6,723 bases of DNA from Vulcanimicrobiota bacterium (GCA_019232725.1 JAFANK010000241.1:1-6723); one strand, 5' to 3'; positions 1 through 6,611 are shown, counted from the stretch's first letter. Notes: generated by a model from the sequence alone, not told the origin. Numbers and translations: made by a program.

Positions 1-3000
1 CGCTTCCTCAATCCGGACCGCATCTCGATGCCGGACATCGATACAGATTTCTGCTTCGAGCGCCGCGATGAGGTCATCGAATATGTCACGCGCAAGTACG
101 GCGAGGACAGAGTCGCCCAGATCGTGACGTTCGGGACAATGGCGGCGCGTGCTGCCGTGCGCGACGTCGGACGGGTCATGGGCGTGCCTCTTCCCGACGT
201 CGACCGTATCGCGAAGCTCATCCCCAATATCCCCACGAGTCCGATGTCGATCCAGCAGGCGATCGACACCGTGCCGGAGCTGACGTCGCTCTATCAACGC
301 GATGCGCAAGCGCGCACATTGCTCGACACCGCTAAACGCGTTGAGGGCTTGGCCCGCCACGCATCGACGCATGCGGCGGGCGTCGTCATCGCACCCGGTC
401 CGATCACCGACTATGCACCGCTTGTCCGGCTCGGTGACGGCGACATCAACACGCAGTACTCGATGGAGTGGGTCGAACGCGTGGGGTTGCTCAAGATGGA
501 TTTCTTGGGCCTGCGCACGCTCACGGTGCTGGAGGCAGCCGCGACGGAGATCCGTCGTACGTCAGACCCTCGTTTCACGATCGAGAGCATTCCACTCGAC
601 GATGCCAAGACATATGCGTTGCTCTCCGCCGGACAGACGACCGGTGTCTTCCAATTGGAAAGCGCTGGCATGCGCCGGTACATCGTCGAGCTCAAACCGA
701 ATCGCATCGAGGACGTCATCGCGATGGTCGCGCTTTACCGGCCAGGACCGATGGATTGGATCAACGACTTCATCGCTGGCAAGCACGGTCGTCGCGCCAT
801 CACGTACCTGCATCCGAAGCTTCAGCCCATTCTTGAGGAGACCTACGGCATTGCGTGTCTCAAGCACGACACACCGGTACACTTAGCAGATGGTTCGTTG
901 CGGGCTATCAAGGATATTAGAGCTGGCGATGAGATTCTGACCTGGCGGAACGGCGTAGTCGAACCCGGGAGAGTAGCAAAGGTCTGGCCCTCGGGTGCAA
1001 AACGCACGCTTCGCATCACATTGTCGACTGGGACAACTATTGAATGCTCTGAAGATCACCGCTTTCCGACACCGGGTGGGGATGTTGAAGCACGGGATCT
1101 CACAAGCCGCGGAAGCGAAGTATTTAGCTACGGCTACACGGATTCCAAGTCGATGCTGTTCGAACAGTGGAAAATACCACAGAGCCTTCCCGATGGTATC
1201 GGTGAGCTCAAGGCCTACCTTCTTGGACTATACATCGGGGACGGATATCTTGGCTCAAAGAGTGTTCCCCCGATCTGCACGGCGACCAAGCGCAATGCCA
1301 TGCTAATAGGTGAATTGCTTCAACGCGCTTTCGAGTGTAGAACCCACCTGTATTTCAACACGCGAGCGTGGTATGTGTACCCGGTGTTTTTGGGGCCTCG
1401 GACCTCAAAGCTTAGACAATGGCTCGATTTGATTTACGGTAGTCGAGCGTGGAAAGCTAGAGCGAGATCGAAAAGTCTTCCTGCTAACTGCGTTAGTTGG
1501 CCAGAGGAGGATCGCGTCGCCCTTCTCAGGGGCCTTTGGGATAGCGATGGATCGTACGGCGACGGTGGGCCATTATTTCGCTCTACGTCGTCGCGACTCG
1601 TCGAACAAGTCGCGGACCTGCTCTCGACCCTAAAAATCTCATTCTACGTTCGTAAGACTGCGGTGTTTGTTCGAGATCGGTCGCGGTTTACAAAGCTCTT
1701 AAAAGGACCTTTACTGCCAGACAAAGTGTACACGACTGCCAGAGCTAGCAACGCGCTTCCAGTCCAAACAGCGGCAGTGTGGGAGCGGCTTGGCGCCGCT
1801 GTGGCGGCCACTGATCGTACCGCGCGGAAGTGTCTTACGCATGCGTCAACGTCGGAGCTGATGAAAATCGTTCCCGGCAGCCTATATCCAACTAGGATCA
1901 TCGGCTTTTGGGATGCCTACAACGCTGTCTATCGTGACATGTACCTTCAAGACACCCGGCCGGTCTGCATCGATAGTATCGAGCCTATCGGCGACCATGA
2001 TTGCTTCGACATCCAAATGGAAGACCAAACGAGTCCGTATTTCGTTGCTAACGGCATCGTAACGCATAACTGCTACCAAGAGCAGGTTATGCAGATGTGC
2101 CGAGACCTCGCGAGCTACACGGCCGGGCAAGCGGACGAGATGCGCAAGGTCATCGGGAAGAAGATCAAAGAGAAGATCCCAGTCGAGCGCGACAAGTTCA
2201 TCAAAGGATGCATGCGCAACGGTATTGATGAGCAGCTCGCGACCAAGATCTGGCAGTTCATCGAACCGTTCGCGGGCTACGGTTTCAACAAGGCGCACTC
2301 GGTGTGCTACGGCTTGCTCGCCTACCAGACTGCCTGGCTGAAGGCCAACTACCCACTGGCGTTCATGGCCGCGCTGCTCACATCCGTGAAACAGAACACC
2401 GATAAGCTCGTCGAGTATTTGGCCGACTGCACGCAACGCAAACTCCGCATCCTGCCGCCAGATGTTAATGAAAGCGGTAAAGACTTCACCGTCGTCGGCG
2501 AAGCGATCCGCTTCGGATTGGCCGCGGTGAAAAACGTTGGTGAGGGTGCGGTGCAGGAGATCATCGCGCGGCGCGCAGCCGGCGCATTCGCATCGCTTGC
2601 CGACATCTGCGCCCGGGTCGACTGCCGCATCGTCAATCGCCGCGTGTTGGAATCGTTGATCAAGGCCGGTGCACTCGATGGCCTGCCGGGTAATCGCAGC
2701 GAGCAACTTGCCGGATTGGATGCTGCGCTCGACTACGGCCAGCACGGCGCCCAGGCGCGCGCAGCCGGGCAGACGTCGCTCTTTTCTTCTGATGAGTCCG
2801 GCGGGTTGCCGCCGCCAGGGTTGCCGCGTCGCGATCCGCCGAGTGGCGCGGTGCTGCTCGCGCAAGAGAAGGAAGCGATCGGCGTCTACATCTCGGGCCA
2901 TCCGCTCTCGGACAAGGCCGATGAGTTGGGACGTCGCACGACCCATGCGATCGCGATGTTACGACAGCTCCCTGAGGACGAAATGGTGACGATCGGCGGC

Positions 3001-3579
3001 GTGATCACGGCCAGCCGCCGCGTCGTCACCAAAGCCGGTGGGCAGATGCTCGTCGCAAAGCTCGAAGATCTGACCGGCACGGTCGAAGTCGTCGTCTTTC
3101 CGAAATGGTTCCCCGATCTGTCGCCCATGTTGTTGGACGAGGCGATCGTCGTCATCAAAGGCCGCGTCAAGGAGCGACGAGTCGTGGGGAAACCGCCGGG
3201 CTATATCGAGCCACAATCAGCTGATGAAGAAAAACAAGAACGCCCGGAAGTGAGCCTGCAAGCGCTGGAAGCATGGCCCTTCAACCAGGCCCGCTATCTC
3301 AATGCGCAGTCGCGATCGCAAACCGCGGACCGCGACCGGCCGCCGGCGCAGGCGCTGCACATCCGTTTGCTCGGCGATCCAACTGATGCGCAACGGCTGC
3401 AAGCGCTGCGCGATTTGCTCCGCAATGCGCAAAGCGGGGACGACCGCGTGTACCTGCATGCCGGCAGCGGCGGCGAGTCCAGGCCCTTGCGCCAGCCGGT
3501 CTCGCTTACCCCGAGCTTGCGCGAGGATTTCCGATCGCTGTTCGGCGCCGACAACGTGTGGCTCGCCGACACCGCGTGA
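1..3579 (+). CDS. dnaE: DNA polymerase III alpha subunit DnaE, 5'-truncated by the window, interrupted by an intein
   Basis: Catalytic subunit of the replicative DNA polymerase, which extends DNA from dNTPs and is held on DNA by the beta clamp. The frame is open from base 1, so the true start lies upstream and the ATG at 28 is internal (window codon 10). About 390 residues, including the PHP domain, are missing compared with the roughly 1160 residues of E. coli alpha. Visible motifs are the catalytic aspartate run PDIDTDF (window codons 11-17), HASTHAAGVVIA (from nt 358), the third active-site Asp in KMDFLGLRTLT (Asp at 499-501), YRPGPM (736-753), YQEQVM (from 2074), GYGFNKAHS (2275-2301), a helix-hairpin-helix-like stretch (about 2590-2712), a clamp-binding motif (2770-2784), an OB fold (about 2986-3180) and the usual small C-terminal domain to the TGA at 3577. 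N-extein is 285 codons in the window and C-extein 502 codons. Removing the 405-residue intein restores a normal-length protein. The family call is firm. Confidence 0.98.
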   Translation, partial: RFLNPDRISMPDIDTDFCFERRDEVIEYVTRKYGEDRVAQIVTFGTMAARAAVRDVGRVMGVPLPDVDRIAKLIPNIPTSPMSIQQAIDTVPELTSLYQRDAQARTLLDTAKRVEGLARHASTHAAGVVIAPGPITDYAPLVRLGDGDINTQYSMEWVERVGLLKMDFLGLRTLTVLEAAATEIRRTSDPRFTIESIPLDDAKTYALLSAGQTTGVFQLESAGMRRYIVELKPNRIEDVIAMVALYRPGPMDWINDFIAGKHGRRAITYLHPKLQPILEETYGIACLKHDTPVHLADGSLRAIKDIRAGDEILTWRNGVVEPGRVAKVWPSGAKRTLRITLSTGTTIECSEDHRFPTPGGDVEARDLTSRGSEVFSYGYTDSKSMLFEQWKIPQSLPDGIGELKAYLLGLYIGDGYLGSKSVPPICTATKRNAMLIGELLQRAFECRTHLYFNTRAWYVYPVFLGPRTSKLRQWLDLIYGSRAWKARARSKSLPANCVSWPEEDRVALLRGLWDSDGSYGDGGPLFRSTSSRLVEQVADLLSTLKISFYVRKTAVFVRDRSRFTKLLKGPLLPDKVYTTARASNALPVQTAAVWERLGAAVAATDRTARKCLTHASTSELMKIVPGSLYPTRIIGFWDAYNAVYRDMYLQDTRPVCIDSIEPIGDHDCFDIQMEDQTSPYFVANGIVTHNCYQEQVMQMCRDLASYTAGQADEMRKVIGKKIKEKIPVERDKFIKGCMRNGIDEQLATKIWQFIEPFAGYGFNKAHSVCYGLLAYQTAWLKANYPLAFMAALLTSVKQNTDKLVEYLADCTQRKLRILPPDVNESGKDFTVVGEAIRFGLAAVKNVGEGAVQEIIARRAAGAFASLADICARVDCRIVNRRVLESLIKAGALDGLPGNRSEQLAGLDAALDYGQHGAQARAAGQTSLFSSDESGGLPPPGLPRRDPPSGAVLLAQEKEAIGVYISGHPLSDKADELGRRTTHAIAMLRQLPEDEMVTIGGVITASRRVVTKAGGQMLVAKLEDLTGTVEVVVFPKWFPDLSPMLLDEAIVVIKGRVKERRVVGKPPGYIEPQSADEEKQERPEVSLQALEAWPFNQARYLNAQSRSQTADRDRPPAQALHIRLLGDPTDAQRLQALRDLLRNAQSGDDRVYLHAGSGGESRPLRQPVSLTPSLREDFRSLFGADNVWLADTA
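856..2070 (+). mobile_element. Intein with LAGLIDADG homing endonuclease, inserted in DnaE
   Basis: In-frame protein intron of 405 residues that should excise itself after translation and ligate ETYGIA to CYQEQVM. Cys1 (nt 856) opens block A (CLKHDTPVHLADGSLRAIKD). Block B is GTTIECSEDHRF with His68 (nt 1057), using Ser65 in place of the common Thr of TxxH. Two LAGLIDADG motifs lie between the splicing halves: LLGLYIGDG (residues 122-130, Asp129) and LRGLWDSDG (224-232, Asp231), with SKSLP, a block-D-like motif, between them. Block F/G is CFDIQMEDQ...YFVANGIVTHN, ending in His404-Asn405, and the +1 extein residue is Cys (nt 2071). All residues needed for a class 1 Cys/Asn splicing pathway are present, so splicing is probably active. 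Such inteins move by endonuclease cutting of intein-less alleles followed by homologous repair. The cyanobacterial split DnaE intein sits at a different place (AEY|CFNK); the matching site here (AGY|GFNK, 2280/2281) is empty. Confidence 0.97.
1219..1551 (+). other. Homing endonuclease core of the intein (two LAGLIDADG motifs)
   Basis: The span from the first motif LLGLYIGDG (1219-1245) to the second LRGLWDSDG (1525-1551) marks the core of a monomeric, pseudo-symmetric LAGLIDADG endonuclease. Both aspartates at the metal-binding position (eighth residue of the motif, nt 1240 and 1546) are kept, and there is no frameshift or stop, so the enzyme may still be active. In the first motif the sixth residue is Ile, not the common Asp; the second has the standard DSDG form. 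The domain continues past the second motif into TSSRLVEQVADLLSTLKI, which resembles the conserved helix after the second motif. Its expected target is the uninterrupted dnaE sequence across the 855/2071 junction. Confidence 0.9.
2770..2784 (+). other. Beta-clamp-binding pentapeptide QTSLF in DnaE
   Basis: Codons cag acg tcg ctc ttt encode QTSLF, followed by an Ser/Asp/Gly/Pro-rich, probably disordered linker. This fits the bacterial sliding-clamp consensus QL(S/D)LF and lies between the helix-hairpin-helix region and the OB fold, where the internal clamp site of alpha is found in E. coli (QADMF). It probably tethers the polymerase to DnaN. The call rests on motif and position only. Confidence 0.75.
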
Positions 3580-4406
3580 AGCAAATGCTCGTCGCGATCG
3601 ATGTTGACGGGACGCTTGTCGGCGACGACCTCGTCATTTCCGCAGCCGATCGCGCTGCCATCGAAGCTGCCGCGCGGAGCGGCTGGATCATCTGCCTTGC
3701 CAGTGGCAGGCTCTTCGCAGCGTCGCGACCGTTTGCGCAACAACTGGCACTGAGCGGTCCCATCATCGTGCTCCAGGGCGCCGTGGCATACGATCTCGCG
3801 AGTGGCCGGCGCCTTTTCTGCAGCGCGCTGGAACGGCGCCTGGCACTGCGCGCATACGATTTTTTGAAAATGCGCGGCTTCCACATGCAGCTCTACTTCG
3901 GCGACCAGCTATATCTCGACAGGCTCAACCGCTGGTCAGACTACTATCTTTCGTTGTCACGCGTGAAGCCTGTTATGGTGGCGGACCTTCGCCTCTTATT
4001 GTCCGGCACACCGCCGGTCGAGCCCGGGCCGATGAAGGTGCTCGCCATCGCGGAGCCCAGCGAGGTCGCGGCCACGATACCCGCTCTCAAACAGGAGGTC
4101 GGAGCGAGAGCTAACGTCTTTCGCAGTCTGCCGCCTTTTCTTGAGGTCACCGATCCCAACGCGAACAAAGGCCACGCGCTGCGCACAGTCGCTGCGTTGG
4201 TCGGCGTGGACATGGCAGACACGGCGGCGATCGGGGACGCGGACAATGACATCCCGATGTTGCGGGCGGCAGCGCGGTCGTTTGTCGTCAGCAGCGGTTC
4301 CGAAGCAGCCAAGGCCGCCGCTTCAGTGGTGGTCCCGCAACTCGGCCGGGGCGTGGCCGAAGCGCTGCGCCTATTAGAAGAAGAACGAGCTCGTGAGCCG
4401 GCCTGA
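3576..4406 (+). CDS. Cof-type HAD-superfamily (class IIB) phosphatase
   Basis: A cytoplasmic haloacid-dehalogenase-fold hydrolase that probably dephosphorylates a small metabolite such as a sugar phosphate or cofactor; the substrate cannot be read from sequence. All four HAD motifs are present: motif I AIDVDGTLV (nucleophile Asp9, general acid Asp11), motif II LASGR, motif III Lys198 in NANKGHAL, and motif IV GDADNDIPML (Asp221, Asp225). The roughly 100-residue segment between motifs II and III is the C2-type cap typical of the Cof family. The chosen start is GTG at 3576, which overlaps the dnaE stop as GTGA and puts the catalytic Asp at residue 9, the usual place. ATG at 3585 and GTG at 3558 are alternatives; none has a clear Shine-Dalgarno, so translational coupling to dnaE is likely. 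The length (276 aa) is normal. A metabolic phosphatase between dnaE and ftsQ is not a usual division-cluster member, and a role in division is not implied. Confidence 0.93.
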   Translation: MKQMLVAIDVDGTLVGDDLVISAADRAAIEAAARSGWIICLASGRLFAASRPFAQQLALSGPIIVLQGAVAYDLASGRRLFCSALERRLALRAYDFLKMRGFHMQLYFGDQLYLDRLNRWSDYYLSLSRVKPVMVADLRLLLSGTPPVEPGPMKVLAIAEPSEVAATIPALKQEVGARANVFRSLPPFLEVTDPNANKGHALRTVAALVGVDMADTAAIGDADNDIPMLRAAARSFVVSSGSEAAKAAASVVVPQLGRGVAEALRLLEEERAREPA

Positions 4407-5181
4407 AAAAGTGCGCCGGCGGACGGCGCGCCAAGCGGCCCTCGGTCAAAAAGCCATTGTGACCGTGACCGTTGCCCTCGTGCTGACGGCGGTTGCGGCT
4501 GGACTCTGGCGAGAGGCTACCGACCCACGCTTTGCGGTCGGCCTCGTGACGGTTGATGGCTGCCAGCATACGGCGGTGCCCGACGTCGTCGTTGCCGCAG
4601 CCATACCGGTAGGCACTAACGCCTGGCTCATCGATCGAGCGGCCGCCGCGCGCCGGGTTGAGGCGTTGCCGTGGGTGCATACTGCGCGGCTGCACGTCCG
4701 CTGGCCCAACCAAGTGACCATCACGGTCAGCGAACGCCAGCCCGTTGCCCTCGTCGCGCTCGGCCAGCCAGCGCGGGCTCCAGCGATTCCTGCTTACGCG
4801 CTCATCGATGAAACGCAACGCGTGCTCACCCTGGACGCAGATCCGGCCACGTCGACCGCCTTGCCGGTTCTCGTGGTCGTGCCGCCGCCAGCGCCGGTCC
4901 CGCCAGGTGCCGTTATCGACCGCGCTGAGGTCGGACAGGCATTAGAAACCTATCGTCGGCTCGTCGCCATGGGTCTGCGCATCAGCGACGTCGCGATCGC
5001 TCCATCCACAGGCATCAGCGCCACCGCAGACCGGAATGTGCGCGTTCTCTTCGGTGAAGACGAGGATCTTGCGAAGAAGGCGGAACTGTTCCAAGCGATC
5101 GTCGCAAAGATATCCACACCCTCGCGCGTCGCATATATCGACGTGCGCAGCATCCGAGCACCCACTGTGTTGTATCGCTAG
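4393..5181 (+). CDS. ftsQ: Cell division protein FtsQ (DivIB family, POTRA domain)
   Basis: Bitopic inner-membrane protein that links early and late divisome proteins, through FtsB/FtsL, at the septum. The 262-residue product has a short Arg/Lys-rich cytoplasmic tail (residues 1-20), one transmembrane helix (about 21-39, AIVTVTVALVLTAVAAGLW), a POTRA domain (about 46-116, from VDGC to VTITVSERQP, with the typical LPWVHTARLHVRWPNQ) and an FtsQ/DivIB beta domain beginning near YALIDETQRVL (135-145). The extracytoplasmic part ends near the TAG stop without a long tail. GTG at 4393 follows a purine-rich stretch (GAAGAAGAACGAG) and overlaps the end of the HAD gene by 14 nt in another frame; GTG at 4411 is an alternative that would shorten the tail by six residues. 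Family assignment rests on architecture plus the ftsA and ftsZ neighbours, since FtsQ sequences diverge strongly. Confidence 0.93.
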   Translation: MSRPEKVRRRTARQAALGQKAIVTVTVALVLTAVAAGLWREATDPRFAVGLVTVDGCQHTAVPDVVVAAAIPVGTNAWLIDRAAAARRVEALPWVHTARLHVRWPNQVTITVSERQPVALVALGQPARAPAIPAYALIDETQRVLTLDADPATSTALPVLVVVPPPAPVPPGAVIDRAEVGQALETYRRLVAMGLRISDVAIAPSTGISATADRNVRVLFGEDEDLAKKAELFQAIVAKISTPSRVAYIDVRSIRAPTVLYR

Positions 5182-5185
5182 GAGG
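5180..5185 (+). promoter_or_regulatory. AGGAGG overlapping the ftsQ stop, with no start codon behind it
   Basis: The ftsQ TAG (5179-5181) runs directly into AGGAGG, and the longer run AGGAGGCGATC matches the usual complement of the 16S rRNA 3' end (AGGAGGTGATC) at ten of eleven positions. No ATG, GTG or TTG follows at 4-15 bases; the next ATG is at 5223. It may be a relic start site, a ribosome-holding element at the end of ftsQ, or chance. Confidence 0.4.
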
Positions 5186-5203
5186 CGATCACGTCGCGAT
5201 CGC
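5185..5203 (+). repeat. Small inverted repeat after ftsQ (GCGATC / GATCGC)
   Basis: GCGATC (5185-5190) and GATCGC (5198-5203) are exact reverse complements around a seven-base loop, starting at the last G of the AGGAGG. The second arm also lies in the palindrome CGCGATCGCG (5195-5204), so two pairings compete. There is no T-run after it, so it is not a normal intrinsic terminator. Confidence 0.4.
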
Positions 5204-5260
5204 GCATCGCATCCTCGCGCGAATGAAAAAGGGATGTGGCCGCGCGCTTGGAACAGCACT

Positions 5261-5277
5261 CTGGCGCGACGCGCCGG
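5261..5277 (+). repeat. GC-rich hairpin 17 nt upstream of the ftsA ribosome site
   Basis: CTGGCGC (5261-5267) pairs with GCGCCGG (5271-5277) around a GAC loop, seven pairs with one G-U. The core GGCGCG-A-CGCGCC (5263-5275) is a perfect palindrome. It could shape access to the ftsA ribosome site or mark an mRNA end; no T-run of a terminator follows. The rest of the 5182-5304 gap shows no convincing promoter. Confidence 0.4.
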
Positions 5278-5293
5278 TGAAGATCTTCTATTG

Positions 5294-5298
5294 AAAGG
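5294..5298 (+). promoter_or_regulatory. Ribosome binding site of ftsA (AAAGG)
   Basis: AAAGG lies six bases before TTG at 5305. It decides the start, since no ATG is available between the in-frame TGA at 5278 and the conserved FtsA N-terminus. A TTG codon with a moderate site suggests low expression, as expected for FtsA relative to FtsZ. Confidence 0.7.
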
Positions 5299-5304
5299 CT
5301 GGCG

Positions 5305-6531
5305 TTGGCACGTAGCGACGTGATCTGCGGACTCGACATCGGGACCACCAAAACGGCTGCGGTGATCGCGAGTGTCGGCAGAGACGGACCCATCGACATC
5401 ATCGGGTTCGGCGTAGCTCCCTCCTCGGGACTGCGCAAAGGCGTCGTCACCGATCTTGAAGAGACGGTCAAATCCATCGAAGCAGCGATGGAGTCGGCCG
5501 AGCGCATGGCCGGCCAGCACGTTTCGCACGCATTCGTCGGCGTTACCGGCGAACATATCAAGTCCCTCAACTCACATGGCATCGTCGCCGTCAGCGGCGA
5601 TGAACATGAAGTGGGCCCGCTCGACGTCAAACGCGTCGTCGATGCCAGCACGATCATCACACTGCCCGCCGAGCGCCAGCTCATCCATACCTTGCCTCGC
5701 GAGTATGTGGTCGACGGCCAAAACGGCATCACCGATCCCGTCGGCATGACCGCGACGCGCCTGGAAGTGGACACGCACATCGTCACTGCCGGCTCGTCGT
5801 TCATCGCCAACGTGCTCAAGTGCGTGCACCGCGCTGGTATCGAGCCCGCCGGCGTCATCTTCGAACCGCTGGCTGCGGGCGCGGCCGTTTTGTTGCCGGA
5901 AGAACGCAACGCGGGCGTCGTGCTGCTCGACATCGGCGGCGGCACGACCGATGTCGCCGTCTATTGGGGCGGCGGTGTTTATCATACCTGGACGGTGCCG
6001 GTTGGCGGCGACCTCATCACCAACGACATCGCGCTCGGCCTGAAGACCAGTCACGGCGAGGCGGAGAACGTGAAGCTCGCCTTTGGCACGGCGGACGTCG
6101 CGGCCGATCTGGGCGAGGAGACGTTCGAGGTGAAGGCTGTTTCCGGCCGCACCACGCGTCCGGCAGCCAAGCACTTCCTCCGTCAGATCATCGTCGCGCG
6201 CATGTCGGAGATCTTCAAGCTCGTGCGCTCGAACCTGGCGGAGAATTGTCCGCCTGAGGTGATGTTGGCCGAACTCGTGCTGACGGGCGGCGGTGCGGAG
6301 CTCACCGGTGTCGATGCGCTCGCGGCGGACCTCTTCGACCTGCCGGCCCGCATCGGCACGCCCATGCACGTCGGCGGGCTCACAGAGACCATCAAGCATC
6401 CGGCTTACGCAGCCGTCGTCGGCCTTGTCTTGTTCGGCGCCAAATCCGAGGGTGCGGTGCAGCCTGCACGTACGAACGGCAAAGGCGTCTGGCACCGCGT
6501 GACGTCATGGGTCTCCGAAGTGTTCGGATGA
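5305..6531 (+). CDS. ftsA: Cell division protein FtsA (actin-like FtsZ membrane anchor)
   Basis: Peripheral membrane ATP-binding protein that forms actin-like filaments, binds the FtsZ C-terminal tail and attaches the Z ring to the membrane. The 408-residue product shows phosphate-1 motif CGLDIGTTKTAAV (residues 8-20), the FtsA-specific 1C domain (about 85-160, with VGVTGEHIKSLNSHG), phosphate-2 motif DIGGGTTDVAVY (209-220) and adenosine motif LTGGGAEL (from about 326). It ends in a short amphipathic helix, GVWHRVTSWVSEVFG (394-408), the expected membrane-targeting sequence, after a variable linker. The start is TTG at 5305: AAAGG lies six bases upstream, the frame has a TGA at 5278, and the residues MARSDVICGLDIG match usual FtsA N-termini. 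GTG at 5320 would cut into the first beta strand. Length is typical for the family. Confidence 0.97.
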   Translation: MARSDVICGLDIGTTKTAAVIASVGRDGPIDIIGFGVAPSSGLRKGVVTDLEETVKSIEAAMESAERMAGQHVSHAFVGVTGEHIKSLNSHGIVAVSGDEHEVGPLDVKRVVDASTIITLPAERQLIHTLPREYVVDGQNGITDPVGMTATRLEVDTHIVTAGSSFIANVLKCVHRAGIEPAGVIFEPLAAGAAVLLPEERNAGVVLLDIGGGTTDVAVYWGGGVYHTWTVPVGGDLITNDIALGLKTSHGEAENVKLAFGTADVAADLGEETFEVKAVSGRTTRPAAKHFLRQIIVARMSEIFKLVRSNLAENCPPEVMLAELVLTGGGAELTGVDALAADLFDLPARIGTPMHVGGLTETIKHPAYAAVVGLVLFGAKSEGAVQPARTNGKGVWHRVTSWVSEVFG

Positions 6532-6611
6532 CCGCACCTCGACGACGCCGCACTCGCAGCGGCGATACACCACGACCACCGGAGATCGCTCCAACTGTTT
6601 CCGCACCTCGA
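6532..6611 (+). repeat. 11-base direct repeat in the ftsA-ftsZ spacer
   Basis: CCGCACCTCGA occurs at 6532-6542 and again at 6601-6611, 69 bases apart, that is in the same reading frame. Read in the open ftsZ frame both copies contain APR. The spacer otherwise holds no clear promoter or terminator that can be recognised by eye. Confidence 0.5.

Noticed and set aside
856..2070. Insert as a group I/II intron or as a separate endonuclease gene
   Set aside because: The frame runs through without stop, no internal start is needed, and protein splicing blocks A, B, F and G are present.
2275..2301. A second intein at the cyanobacterial split-intein site
   Set aside because: The sequence GYGFNKAHS is uninterrupted there.
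1882..2946. Long minus-strand open frame (354 codons) opposite dnaE
   Set aside because: It lies wholly antisense to conserved DnaE sequence, has no recognisable family features and is rich in Arg and Ala as expected from reverse reading of GC-rich codons.
3558..3575. GTG at 3558 as the start of the HAD phosphatase
   Set aside because: It would add six Arg-rich residues overlapping the dnaE end; GTG 3576 or ATG 3585 puts the catalytic Asp at the usual distance.
5261..5292. Rho-independent terminator before ftsA
   Set aside because: The hairpin is followed by tgaagatcttctat and not by a T-run.
5223..5294. Possible 23-codon peptide (MKKGCGRALG...) between ftsQ and ftsA
   Set aside because: The AGGAGG is 37 bases away, the local ribosome site is absent, and no family is recognisable; too short to support.
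5572..6495. Minus-strand open frame (307 codons) opposite ftsA
   Set aside because: Antisense to well-conserved FtsA motifs, without a domain or a ribosome site; a composition artefact.
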